Assembly: GCA_040901765.1 (NCBI GenBank)
Contig: JBBDYG010000069.1
Location: 58,260 to 122,259 of the forward strand
Direction of reading: 5' to 3'
DNA: 64,000 nt
From: JBBDYG01 sp040901765
GTDB taxonomy: Bacteria > Planctomycetota > Planctomycetia > Pirellulales > Lacipirellulaceae
Shown here: one piece after another, positions 42,661-52,767 of the stretch
How positions within the stretch are numbered: the stretch's first letter is position 1
Layout: every line of letters starts with the position of its first letter
Program-made: the position numbers and the translations under genes
The notes under the pieces: model-generated
The model's database searches: none
What the model saw: only the letters and a program-made list of their open reading frames with translations
Told to the model about the DNA's origin: nothing

Positions 42661-44766
42661 TTAGCCCACGTCGCTTAAGTCGAGCGCTGCGCCGTAGCGG
42701 GTAATCATTTGCCGGCGCAAGCGTGCGTTCTCCGGTTGCTTGAGCCCCGGATCGAGCGCGTACAACCTCTGTGCTTCGGCGCGGGCTTCTTCCAGAACTT
42801 CGCGGTCGCGCTGCAGATCGGCAATGCGCAGCGGGGGCAGGCCGTGCTGCTGCGTGCCAAACAAGTCGCCCGGCCCGCGCATCTGGAAATCAAGCTCCGC
42901 AAGCTCAAAACCATCGGTTGTGCGGGCGAATGCGGTCAGCCGTTCGCGAACCGGTTCGGCCATGTCGATCGTGAGCATCACGCCGCAAAACCCGGGATGC
43001 GCCCCGCGTCCAACACGGCCCCGAATCTGGTGTAACTGCGCCAAGCCAAATCGCTCGGGCGAAGCGATCACCATCACCGAGGCGTTGGGCACATCGACGC
43101 CCACTTCGATGACCGTCGTGCTCACGAGAACCTGGGTCTTCTGGTCGCGGAACTCAGCCATCGCTTGTTCCTTCTCCGCTGGCGTCATCCGGCCATGCAC
43201 AAGACCGACGCGGAATTCCGAAAGCACGCCGTTGGTCAGCCGCTCGTAGGCTTGGCTCACGCTGACTGCCGTGACATGCTCCGATTCCTCTACGAGCGGT
43301 ACGACGACAAATGCCTGCCGACCCTCGCGGAGCTTGTTTCGCACAAAATCCCACCACCGCCCGCGTTGGTCCGGTTCAACGAGATACGTCTGCACCGGTT
43401 GTCGTCCCGGCGGCATCTCGCGCAGCACCGACACGTCCAAATCGCCGAACAGCGTCATGCTCACCGTGCGCGGAATCGGCGTGGCGGTCATCACCAGATA
43501 GTGCGGCGCGGTGTCGCCGCGGCGCAGCGCGGCTCTTTGCCGCACGCCGAATTTGTGTTGTTCGTCGATTACCACGACGCCCAATTTGGCGAATTCCACC
43601 GCGTCCTGCACGATCGCGTGGGTGCCGATTACTAAATCGACGGTTCCGGTGGCTAAACCGGCAAGCGTCTGATTCCGTTCCGCTTCGGGCAGTCCGCCGA
43701 CGAGCAGGCGGTGCCTCACGCGGCTTGCTTCCAGCAGGCTTTGGAGCGTGCGGGCGTGCTGTCGGGCGAGGATTTCCGTGGGTGCCATTAAGGCGGCCTG
43801 GTAGCCGTGGGCAACGCACAGCAGCATCGCGTAAAGCGCGACTGCCGTTTTGCCGCTGCCGACGTCGCCTTGCAGCAAGCGGTTCATCGGCCGGTCGAGC
43901 GCCATATCGGCTGCAACTTCGTCGATCGCCTTCAGTTGATCGGTCGTCAGCTCAAATGGAAACAGCCGCTTGATGCGGGCATCGACTTGCGCCGTGGCGG
44001 AAAGCTCCGGCGCACGGAAGCCAACCTGTTGTTGAAACCGTCGCGCGGAGATTGCGAGTTGCAGCACGAACAATTCTTGGAACACAAACCGCCGTTGGGC
44101 TTGGGCGAGTTGCTCGGCATCGCGCGGGGTGTGAATTGCCGGCAGCGCTTCGGCCAACGGCAGTAAATGGAACTCGCGCAGCAGGCTTTCGGAGAACACT
44201 TCCTCCGGTACGTGCCCAAAGTCAGCGACTGCCGCGGCGACCATCCGCCGCATGTGATATTGCGACAGTCCTTCGGTCAGCGAATACACCGCCAGCAGTT
44301 TCGTTTCGGGTTCTTTCTCGTCGTCGTCGAGCCAGGTGACGCGCGGGTGGGCCATTTCCCAGCGGCCGCCGCGCAGCCGGGGCGTGGCCGAGAACTGCAC
44401 TTGCTGGCCGACCTTGAACTTGTCGCGCATGAACGGTTGTCCGAACCACATTGCCCGCAAGTGCTCGCCCTGGTTCTGAATCAACACGCCAACCATGCTC
44501 CGGCCTTCGCGAGTCGTGTAGCCGTCGATCTCCTCGACCCGCCCGCGAACGGTTTGCACTTTGTCGGCGTTCAACTCGTTGATCGTGCGCAGGTCGGAAA
44601 GGTCTTGATAATCGCGCGGGAAGCAAAACAGCAGATCGCGGGCGGTGTGAATGCCGAGCCTAGCAAGTAGCTCGGCACGTTGCTGGCCGACGTTGCGCAC
44701 ATAGGCCGCCGGCGTGGCGAGCAACTCGACCGGAGTGCGTTCGCGTTGGGGCAGGGGGGCGGCCAT
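42661..44766 (-). CDS. recG: ATP-dependent DNA helicase RecG
   Basis: 701 residues from the ATG at 44766. The N-terminal wedge/OB domain (VRGRVEEIDGYTTREGRSMVGVLIQNQGE) is followed by a superfamily 2 helicase with GDVGSGKTAVALYAMLLC (Walker A), VVIDEQHKFGVRQR (DEQH box), MTATPIPRT and a C-terminal QIRGRVGRGAHPGFC. The TRG-like end is complete (RLTAFARTTDGFELAELDFQMRGPGDLFGTQQHG). It reverses stalled replication forks and processes junctions. The in-frame frame upstream to 44856 includes a palindrome and is not likely to be coding. It follows rnhA on the same strand. Confidence 0.95.
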   Translation of the reverse strand: MAAPLPQRERTPVELLATPAAYVRNVGQQRAELLARLGIHTARDLLFCFPRDYQDLSDLRTINELNADKVQTVRGRVEEIDGYTTREGRSMVGVLIQNQGEHLRAMWFGQPFMRDKFKVGQQVQFSATPRLRGGRWEMAHPRVTWLDDDEKEPETKLLAVYSLTEGLSQYHMRRMVAAAVADFGHVPEEVFSESLLREFHLLPLAEALPAIHTPRDAEQLAQAQRRFVFQELFVLQLAISARRFQQQVGFRAPELSATAQVDARIKRLFPFELTTDQLKAIDEVAADMALDRPMNRLLQGDVGSGKTAVALYAMLLCVAHGYQAALMAPTEILARQHARTLQSLLEASRVRHRLLVGGLPEAERNQTLAGLATGTVDLVIGTHAIVQDAVEFAKLGVVVIDEQHKFGVRQRAALRRGDTAPHYLVMTATPIPRTVSMTLFGDLDVSVLREMPPGRQPVQTYLVEPDQRGRWWDFVRNKLREGRQAFVVVPLVEESEHVTAVSVSQAYERLTNGVLSEFRVGLVHGRMTPAEKEQAMAEFRDQKTQVLVSTTVIEVGVDVPNASVMVIASPERFGLAQLHQIRGRVGRGAHPGFCGVMLTIDMAEPVRERLTAFARTTDGFELAELDFQMRGPGDLFGTQQHGLPPLRIADLQRDREVLEEARAEAQRLYALDPGLKQPENARLRRQMITRYGAALDLSDVG

Positions 44767-44801
44767 GCGGTTATTGTATGGATAAATTGCCGTTCGCGGG
44801 T

Positions 44802-44859
44802 CACGTGGCCGCGTCTCTCCGAGACGCGAATTCGAGTCTCGGAGAGACTCGTCCACGTG
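44802..44859. repeat. nested palindrome between rnhA and recG
   Basis: GTCTCTCCGAGAC (44813-44825) and GTCTCGGAGAGAC (44836-44848) are perfect inverted copies, flanked outside by CACGTGG and CCACGTG. Each arm also folds on itself. Similar GACTCGGAGAGTC occurs alone at 41231. It lies in the leader of recG, just upstream of the start. Confidence 0.65.
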
Positions 44860-44862
44860 GCG

Positions 44863-45318
44863 CTACCTCCGCAAATACTGCTGGTATGCGGCGACGGCCA
44901 ATACGTCGCAGCGGTCGTTCTCCGGATGGCCGCTGTGGCCCGCGACGCGGGTGTACTTTACACGGTGCTTGGCAATCAGCACGTCGAGTTGTCGCCACAG
45001 GTCTTCGTTCTTCACTTCGGCCCAGCGGGTTCCCTCGCGGCGTCGCCAGCCGTTGGCCTTCCACTTGGGCATCCACTCGCTGATTCCCTTGCCGACGTAA
45101 ACGCTATCGGTAAACAGCTCGACCTGCGTCGGCCGGTTGAGCGCCGACAGCCCTTCGACCACGGCTTGCAGTTCCATGCGATTGTTCGTCGTCACCGACT
45201 CGCCGCCGGAGCCTTCGACCTCTTTGCCGGTGGCCGGATGCCGCAGAATAAACGCCCAGCCCCCCGGACCAGGGTTTCCGCTGCACGCGCCGTCGGTGAA
45301 GAGATGAACTTCGGACAT
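44863..45318 (-). CDS. rnhA: ribonuclease HI
   Basis: 151 residues, the full length of bacterial RNase HI. Acidic active-site residues are D9 (LFTDGACSGNPGPGGW), E49 (NNRMELQAV), D71 (ELFTDSVYVGKGI) and the C-terminal Asp in GHSGHPENDRCD. It cuts RNA in RNA-DNA hybrids, supporting replication with recG behind it. A 96-base space with a nested palindrome separates the two genes. No strong ribosome site is seen. Confidence 0.96.
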   Translation of the reverse strand: MSEVHLFTDGACSGNPGPGGWAFILRHPATGKEVEGSGGESVTTNNRMELQAVVEGLSALNRPTQVELFTDSVYVGKGISEWMPKWKANGWRRREGTRWAEVKNEDLWRQLDVLIAKHRVKYTRVAGHSGHPENDRCDVLAVAAYQQYLRR

Positions 45319-45598
45319 GGAGATCAGGTATTCTTACAGGAGGAAGCAGAGGAAACAGAGATGGGAATTTACACGGAGTCCGCGGTTTTCGCTATTGTGG
45401 AATGGTGGCAGTGGCGTACCTGCGGCCCTGCGGGGCGGGAGGTGCTGAGCCGTCTATTGAAGCGCGGTGTGGGCGTCTCTCGTTCGCAGGAGTTATACTA
45501 CGGGGCAATTCCGTCTGCATCGCCGCTGTTGACCGGCTAGGCACAAGTGCCGAATCGGCGTTGTTCCTTTGCAACGGTTCTCCTTCTTGCAGCTCGCG
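45319..45598. other. gene-free stretch with one word-repeat arm
   Basis: No gene is seen. Bases 45336-45362 (TACAGGAGGAAGCAGAGGAAAC) resemble the left arm of the hairpin at 4079, without a second arm. Confidence 0.5.
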
Positions 45599-45627
45599 CT
45601 GACAGACGATGGTTTCGATAGTATAAT
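45599..45627 (+). promoter_or_regulatory. sigma70-type promoter, likely leaderless
   Basis: -35 CTGACA (45599-45604), 17-base spacer, -10 TATAAT (45622-45627). The ATG of the next gene is six bases after the -10, at the expected transcription start. Confidence 0.65.
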
Positions 45628-45633
45628 TGCGGC

Positions 45634-45855
45634 ATGACTACCGAACAGTTCCGTGCGACATTGCACCAGCAGCCGTTTCGACCATTCACAATCCGCATGG
45701 CGGATGGGCGAGTGTTTGAGATCGCGCATCGGGATTTTGTCGCGCTGTCTCCTTCGGGCCGGACGACGATCGTATTTCAGACGGACGAGAGCTACAGCGT
45801 GCTGGACCTGCTGCTGATGTCCGAATTGCAGGTGGCAAATGGGCGGCCAGCCTAA
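45634..45855 (+). CDS. small conserved protein, paralog of 11209-11439
   Basis: 73 residues: TEQFRATLHQQPFRPFTIRMADGRVFEIAHRDFVALSPSG (core QPFRPFTIRMADGRVFEI), then a Val/Thr strand and a LDLLLMSEL helix. The spacing of PF-PFT, DGR/GHR and the final leucine-rich helix matches the 76-residue protein at 11209. No ribosome site exists, but a near-consensus promoter ends six bases upstream. Family function unknown; a small regulatory or toxin-antitoxin-like component is possible but not supported by any neighbour. Confidence 0.65.
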   Translation: MTTEQFRATLHQQPFRPFTIRMADGRVFEIAHRDFVALSPSGRTTIVFQTDESYSVLDLLLMSELQVANGRPA

Positions 45856-45987
45856 CGTGGCGATGCAATTGACCCACGTCACGAACTGCGATTTGGCGTT
45901 TCTCCACCGTTATGCCGTAGGCAGCCCCGAGCGCTTGATAAAGCGAAGCTTGGGAGTTCAGCGGCGAAGCGTGGAGGGTGCTGGCTT

Positions 45988-46299
45988 GTGAGCCCCTCAA
46001 CAATCGGCGAGTCGTTGCACTGGAGCTATGCCAATTTAGCGATGGCTCACGCAGCCGTCTCGAAGCAAGCGGTCGTCTACGGCAAGACACATTACATGGT
46101 CCTAGCGCGCCTTTTTAAAGGCTTTCGCGACGGATCGATGGACATTCGGTCGCTGCTCGACGATGAACGGCTGAAGCTCGTCCTTCCGCAAGCGTGTTGC
46201 TATTGCGGAGTCCGTGATCACTTGTCGCTCGACCACCTATTCGCGTCGAAAGCCGGCGAGCAAGACACTGGCGATAAACAAATCCAAAAAAGGCACTGA
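45988..46299 (+). pseudogene. truncated HNH endonuclease-like gene
   Basis: 103 codons from a GTG with GGAGG ahead. The middle has LPQACCYCGVRDHLSLDHLFASKAGEQDTGD, the CxxC...LxxDH start of an HNH nuclease (short core CCYCGVRDHLSLDHL). A complete domain would continue with a NLVPxCxxCNxxK segment; here the frame ends in KQIQKRH. The DNA-binding and second Cys pair are therefore lost, and the gene looks like a remnant. Confidence 0.6.
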
Positions 46300-46380
46300 T
46301 GGATTAGTGCAAGGACAGAGAGTTGAAAAGCATTCCGATTTCACAGTGCGCTACTAAGCCTTGAGTTAAGGAATTTTTGC

Positions 46381-46776
46381 GTGCCTGTATCTGGTTCAGA
46401 CATAAGAGATTTGATCGAAGCGCGTTGGAAAACTCTCGGTTACAATAACCTGCTGCCGGCAGAACGAGACTACATCCTTGTGTGGTGGTTGCAGGCCGAA
46501 GTCAGCAATGGCGCTTTACATCAGTACTTTTACAACTCCACAGGCGATAATGTCTTCGACACGCTTTTGGCACTGCAATCGCTGGGCGCGACCAATTGTC
46601 ATCGCATCCTCAACGAAGCTGTTGCAGCATTCGGCGAGCAGGGATATCCCATTGATCGCAACGAAAGAATCAAACGGCTTGACTCTTTTTCCAAGGTGGA
46701 TTCCAAACTCAAATGCAACATTTTCACGGCTTTGTTTTTGGGCGTTTTCGAGGCGCGCGGCGCGAATGATCGGTAA
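46381..46776 (+). CDS. DMP19 (DUF4375) family protein
   Basis: 131 residues from a GTG start. DMP19 features are ERDYILVWWLQAEVSNGALHQYFYNSTGDNV and LLALQSLGATNCHRILNEAVAAFG. The family mimics DNA in some bacteria (the Neisseria member binds a regulator), while most members are uncharacterised; no such role can be claimed here. The GC content is lower than in neighbouring genes, and it stands in a decayed region between a truncated HNH gene and a broken membrane gene, so horizontal origin is possible. Confidence 0.75.
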   Translation: MPVSGSDIRDLIEARWKTLGYNNLLPAERDYILVWWLQAEVSNGALHQYFYNSTGDNVFDTLLALQSLGATNCHRILNEAVAAFGEQGYPIDRNERIKRLDSFSKVDSKLKCNIFTALFLGVFEARGANDR

Positions 46777-46806
46777 TCATAAGTCCAACTTGCTAGCACG
46801 CGAAAA

Positions 46807-47082
46807 ATGACCCTAGAAATGCCGATCCAAAGTGTTGCGTTTGAGTTTAGAATCCACCCAACCAAAACGACGCTTTTCAGAATCTCACGAACGAACTCTT
46901 TCAGCAGTCCGAAGACGTTATTTCATTGGCAATTGATCGCGTCGGAGACGCATACGAAGCCCTTGGTATTTCCGTCGATATTAAGGAACCGTCCACGCTA
47001 CGAGGCTTCTCACGCATCGTGCTTGCTATGCTGATTGTGTTCGGTTGCGTTGCCACATTTTTACTACTCGCCTTTACCTGAA
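46807..47082 (+). pseudogene. remnant of a small C-terminal-anchored membrane protein
   Basis: From 46851 a frame without a start codon reads NDAFQNLTNELFQQSEDVIS, LAIDRVGDAYEALGI and then a membrane helix (IVLAMLIVFGCVATFLLLAFT) before the stop at 47080. The ATG at 46807 opens a different frame (MTLEMPIQSVAFEFRIHPTK) that ends in nonsense. A frameshift near 46850-46866 would join the two halves, so this is read as a broken gene. Confidence 0.45.
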
Positions 47083-47177
47083 TAATCCGCGGCCGTCGTG
47101 GTCGTAATCGCTTCCACAACCTTGTCGTTCTTAGGTTGGGCGTATGGGATTTGAGATGCCCTTGCTTGCGCGTCGGG

Positions 47178-48989
<1,812 letters not shown>

Positions 48990-48992
48990 GGG

Positions 48993-49172
48993 GGAGAGGT
49001 CGGAGGTCAGAGGTCAGGTATCTGGTTAGCCGCGACGCCCACCACGGCGGGCAGGCTACGTCTTTGGAGCGGAGCGCGCCGGACGCTTCCATTCTAAGGC
49101 AGGCGTACCTTCCGCACCAACCGCAGTGCGTCCAAGCTTCCGACCTCCGACCTCCGACCCCTTCCTCCTCAC
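48993..49172. repeat. Word-repeat hairpin (GGAGGTCAGAGGTCAG type) containing a family-3 unit
   Basis: The left arm 48993-49018 (GAGAGGTCGGAGGTCAGAGG) and the right arm 49139-49172 (TTCCGACCTCCGACCTCCGA) are inverted. A family-3 unit (49024-49080: TTAGCCGCGACGCCCACCACGGC...GGAGCGGAGCGCGCC) lies in the loop. The kinase and priA genes share this gap. Confidence 0.75.
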
Positions 49173-51469
49173 ATCATGTCAATCGGGTCAACATCCACGA
49201 TCCACTGCACTTCTTCGGGTGGGGTGGCGGTCGCCAGCACGGGGCGGACCGCGCGACGCAGACCGTCGGCGTCGGGCGATTGAAGCTGGATGTGGTAGCG
49301 GTACTTGCCGCGGAGCTTGGCGATTGGGGCTGGGGCGGGGCCCATCATGCGGTGCGGGACTTCCAGCCGCTGGAGCGATTGTGTCACCAATTCCCCCAAC
49401 CGCTCGGCGAAGGCCTTGGTCGTGGCATCCTGCTCGCCGCGAACGATAATTCGCACCATTGAACCGAAGGGCGGATAGCCGAGTGCTTCGCGCTGCGGCA
49501 ATTCGCCGGCGGCGAACAGGCGGTAATCGTGTTTTACGGCGGCCAGGATGGCGGGATGCTCCGGCGAGAAGGTTTGCACCAGCACGCGGCCGCCACGGTC
49601 GCTGCGGCCCGTGCGGCCGGCGACCTGCGTCACCAAGTGAAACGTCCGTTCCGCTGCGCGGAAGTCGGGCCAGTGAAGGGCCGTGTCGGCGTTGATCACG
49701 CCGACGAGTGTGACGTTGGGGAAGTCGAGTCCTTTTGCGATCATCTGCGTCCCCAGCAGAATCCGCACGTCGCCGGCGCGAAACTTGGTCAGTGCCGCTT
49801 CGTGGCTGCCGGGGCGGCGCATCGTGTCGGTGTCCATCCGCAAACATTCATGTTGCGGAAACCGCGCCCGTACTTCCGCCTCGAGCTTCTGCGTACCCTG
49901 TCCGCTGTAGCGAATGTTAGCGTTCTTGCAATCGGGGCAGACATCGGGCGGCGCTGTGTGAAAATCGCACCAGTGGCAGAGCGCGGCGTTGTCGTGGCGA
50001 TGAAATGTCAGCGCCACGTCGCAGTCGGGGCACTTGAGCACAAATCCGCACGCCGGGCACTGGACGTGCGTGGAGAAGCCGCGGCGGTTCAATAACAAAA
50101 TCACTTGCCCATCGTCCCGCAGCGCGGCTTCCATCGCCTGACTTAGCGGCCGACTGATCGCCCCGCTGCCGGTGCGGCGATGGGTTTCCTCGCGCAGATC
50201 GATCGTGCGCACCGTCGGCATCGGAAGGTTGAGGACTCGCCGCGGCATTTCGACGAGCGAGTAATCGCCGCTCGCCGCGTGTTGCCACGATTCCAGTGAC
50301 GGTGTCGCGCTGCCCAGCACGAGTGGCACGCCTTCCGCCATTGCCCGCTCGATCGCCACGTCGCGGGCGTGGTAGCGGGGTGCCGAGTCTTGTTTGAAGG
50401 ATGACTCGTGCTCTTCGTCGATGATGATCAGTCCCAAGTGGGGCAGGGGGGCGAAGATCGCGCTCCGCGCGCCGACAACCACTTCCACTTCACCGCGAAC
50501 AATACGCCGCCAGTGGCGATGCCGCTCGACGTCGCTTTGGTGGCTATGCAGCACGGCCACGCGGTCAAATCGCTCGCGGAACCGGCCGACCGTCTGTGGC
50601 GTGAGGCTGATCTCGGGCACCAGCACGATCGCCTGCCGGCCGAAGCTCACCGCCTTTTCAATGGCTTGAATATAAACTTCCGTTTTGCCGCTTCCGGTCA
50701 CGCCGTGCACGAGAATGGTTTGATGCTTCCCGGAATCGAAGGCGGCGAGAATTGTAGCCAAAGCCCGCTCTTGTTCCGCGTGAAGCTGCTTGGCGGGTTC
50801 GCGGGCGACCGCCTCCGCGGCAACTTCACGAGTGTCAAGACGTTCCATTCGCCGGTCGATCAGCCCCAATTTGCGTAACGCTTGAATCGGCGCCATCGAG
50901 CACTTCGCGATCCGCGCGAGTTCCGGCGGACTAAGGGGCTTTGGGCTGGTGGCGAGCGTTTCCAGCACTTTGCGCTGCGTGTCCGTGACATCGAGTTGCG
51001 TGAGCCGGGCGGCAACCTTCGTTGGAAGGAACAGCAGCGTCACGTCGCGCGTGCCTGCCTGAACGCGAACGCCCGACGGCACGACCGCTTCCAGCACCTG
51101 GCCCCACGGGCAAAGGTAATATTCCGCCATCCAGTGCGTGAGCCGCAGCATTGCCGGCGATAGCAGGCTGACCGAATCGATTACTATCGCGACGCTTTTA
51201 AGCTTTCGCGATCCCGATGGTTTCGTTTCCACGCGCACGCAATACGCGGTGATTAGTCGATTCCCCTTGCCCATCGGCACCCGCAGTCGCCGGCCCGGTT
51301 CCACGAAGGCGTCGCGTGAGCGGTCGTTCCGCATTTCAACGGGAACGAGATAATCGAATTCCCCCGGCGGGCCCGTTGACAGCACCACTGTTGCCACGAC
51401 TTGCTGCGCCGCATCATCCGCCTCCCACGGCAGCGGCTCGGTGTCGAAGAGACTTTGCTGTTGCGGCAT
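49169..51469 (-). CDS. priA: primosomal protein N' (replication restart helicase)
   Basis: About 766 residues from the ATG at 51469. The N-terminal 3'-binding domain is present (STGPPGEFDYLVPVEM). The helicase has GVTGSGKTEVYIQAIEKA (Walker A), IIIDEEHESSFKQ (DEEH) and SATPSLESW. The zinc region has eight cysteines in CPACGFVLKCPDC, CHWC and CPDC, as in PriA. The C-terminal helicase motif is QVAGRTGRSDRGGRVLVQT. It restarts stalled forks. An upstream frame to 51523 is coded by TCGGC-type words and is not used. The stop overlaps the right arm of the adjacent hairpin. Confidence 0.95.
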   Translation of the reverse strand: MPQQQSLFDTEPLPWEADDAAQQVVATVVLSTGPPGEFDYLVPVEMRNDRSRDAFVEPGRRLRVPMGKGNRLITAYCVRVETKPSGSRKLKSVAIVIDSVSLLSPAMLRLTHWMAEYYLCPWGQVLEAVVPSGVRVQAGTRDVTLLFLPTKVAARLTQLDVTDTQRKVLETLATSPKPLSPPELARIAKCSMAPIQALRKLGLIDRRMERLDTREVAAEAVAREPAKQLHAEQERALATILAAFDSGKHQTILVHGVTGSGKTEVYIQAIEKAVSFGRQAIVLVPEISLTPQTVGRFRERFDRVAVLHSHQSDVERHRHWRRIVRGEVEVVVGARSAIFAPLPHLGLIIIDEEHESSFKQDSAPRYHARDVAIERAMAEGVPLVLGSATPSLESWQHAASGDYSLVEMPRRVLNLPMPTVRTIDLREETHRRTGSGAISRPLSQAMEAALRDDGQVILLLNRRGFSTHVQCPACGFVLKCPDCDVALTFHRHDNAALCHWCDFHTAPPDVCPDCKNANIRYSGQGTQKLEAEVRARFPQHECLRMDTDTMRRPGSHEAALTKFRAGDVRILLGTQMIAKGLDFPNVTLVGVINADTALHWPDFRAAERTFHLVTQVAGRTGRSDRGGRVLVQTFSPEHPAILAAVKHDYRLFAAGELPQREALGYPPFGSMVRIIVRGEQDATTKAFAERLGELVTQSLQRLEVPHRMMGPAPAPIAKLRGKYRYHIQLQSPDADGLRRAVRPVLATATPPEEVQWIVDVDPIDMM

Positions 51470-51479
51470 GAACGTGGGG

Positions 51480-51617
51480 CTATCGGCTGTTGGCTGTCGG
51501 CCATCGGCCAGAAAAGAGAACAATGCGCACAGGCTAGAAGCCTATGCCGTGAGCAAGTTACCATACCAACGTATCTCAAACGTCCTCATTCCGAAATCCG
51601 CAATCCCAAATCCCAAA
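51480..51617. repeat. two unpaired word-repeat arms between priA and nadD
   Basis: Bases 51480-51511 (TATCGGCTGTTGGCTGTCGG, then CCATCGGCCAG) and 51587-51617 (CGAAATCCGCAATCCCAAATCCCAAAT) are single arms of the word-repeat type. The second arm ends four bases before the nadD ATG. Confidence 0.6.
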
Positions 51618-51621
51618 TTAC

Positions 51622-52227
51622 ATGCGTCTCGGCCTGTTCGGTGGCAGCTTCGACCCGGTACACTTCGGCCACCTGCGGCTGGCGGAGCAGTGTCGCGCGC
51701 AAGCACGGCTCGACGAGGTGTGGCTGACGCCGAGCGCGGTACAGCCGCACAAACTGGGTGGCGCGCAGGCTTCCGCTCTCGATCGACTGCGAATGCTGGA
51801 ACTGGCAGTCGCTGACATTCCTGCTTTGAGCGTGTCGCGCCTCGAAATCGACCGCGGCGGTGTGAGTTACACCGTCGATACGCTCCGTGCGATTCAAGCG
51901 ACACACCCTCAAGCAGATTTGTTTCTGCTCATGGGTGCCGACACGCTCCGTGATCTGCCGAACTGGCGTGAACCGACCGAGATTTGCCGGCTCGCAACCC
52001 CGCTCGTGGTTCACCGCGTCGGTGAATCGCCGCCCGATTTCGACGTGCTGGCTCCGCTTGTGTCCGCCGATCGGCTGGCTCGAATTCGCGCGCTCGAAGT
52101 GGAAATGCCCGCGGTCGATATCAGCAGCACCGAGATACGCGAGCGTGTGGGGCGGGGGGAATCGATTGAGGGAATGACGCCGCAGGCGGTGGTGGAGTAC
52201 GTTGCGGAATACGGGCTGTATCAATAA
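51622..52227 (+). CDS. nadD: nicotinate-nucleotide adenylyltransferase
   Basis: 201 residues. It opens with RLGLFGGSFDPVHFGHLRLAEQC (GxFDPxHxGH nucleotide-binding site), continues with FLLMGADTLRDLPNWREP and ends with VDISSTEIRERVGRGESI, the ISSTxIR motif. It forms deamido-NAD from nicotinate mononucleotide. The ATG directly follows a word-repeat tract with no ribosome site. Its end overlaps by seven bases with a convergent small gene. Confidence 0.95.
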   Translation: MRLGLFGGSFDPVHFGHLRLAEQCRAQARLDEVWLTPSAVQPHKLGGAQASALDRLRMLELAVADIPALSVSRLEIDRGGVSYTVDTLRAIQATHPQADLFLLMGADTLRDLPNWREPTEICRLATPLVVHRVGESPPDFDVLAPLVSADRLARIRALEVEMPAVDISSTEIRERVGRGESIEGMTPQAVVEYVAEYGLYQ

Positions 52228-52514
52228 CGAGCGTTAGCGTTCATAAGCGGCTTCTCGTCGCCAGCGATTGCCGGTATTAGGTGCTCCGCCAACGAAGGGC
52301 TGAGTGGCAAATCTGTAATTGAGTTCCCGCGCAGCACCCCAGCGACGCACTCCAACTGCTCCGCCAGCGGCTGGGCCAGGTCCACGAACAGCCACTTCTC
52401 GCCGCGGACGACGCACGGTCCGCCGCCGTCGCCATCGAGCCATTCGTGACGGACGCGATAGCCGAGCTGCGCCGCTTGCGTGAGTGCCTCGTCCAGGAGT
52501 TCGGCGGTATGCAT
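52221..52514 (-). CDS. small hypothetical protein
   Basis: 97 residues (MHTAELLDEALTQAAQLGYRV, then GPCVVRGEKWLFVDLAQPLAEQLECV). The start is helical, the middle strand-rich, and there is no membrane segment or known motif. The reading frame is clean and codon use fits the neighbours. It converges on nadD with a seven-base overlap. I do not recognise the family; its function is unknown. Confidence 0.6.
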   Translation of the reverse strand: MHTAELLDEALTQAAQLGYRVRHEWLDGDGGGPCVVRGEKWLFVDLAQPLAEQLECVAGVLRGNSITDLPLSPSLAEHLIPAIAGDEKPLMNANARY

Positions 52515-52527
52515 GCGTTTGTCTCTT

Positions 52528-52583
52528 GCGCGCTCCGCTGCGAGGACGAAGCCTGCCCGCCGTGGTGGGCGTCGCGGCTAACG
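52528..52583 (-). repeat. Family-3 repeat, reverse copy
   Basis: On the minus strand: CGTTAGCCGCGACGCCCACC...CTCGCAGCGGAGCGCG. It is nearly the same as the unit at 49024-49080, including the central ACCACGGCGGGCAGGCT. Confidence 0.85.
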
Positions 52584-52767
52584 ATACTGCGCGGCGGATT
52601 CTACTGGCTCGCGCTACAGTTGCCCACGCGGGTTCGACGATAGATCAGTAACGCGCTAACTCACGAATTGACAACGAGTTAAGACGATTCGTCTCGGCAA
52701 GTGAGCCAGTCGGTGCCCGTTGCGGCAAAGTGGGCGGACTGGCGTAAGACCCGATCGGAGAGTTTTC

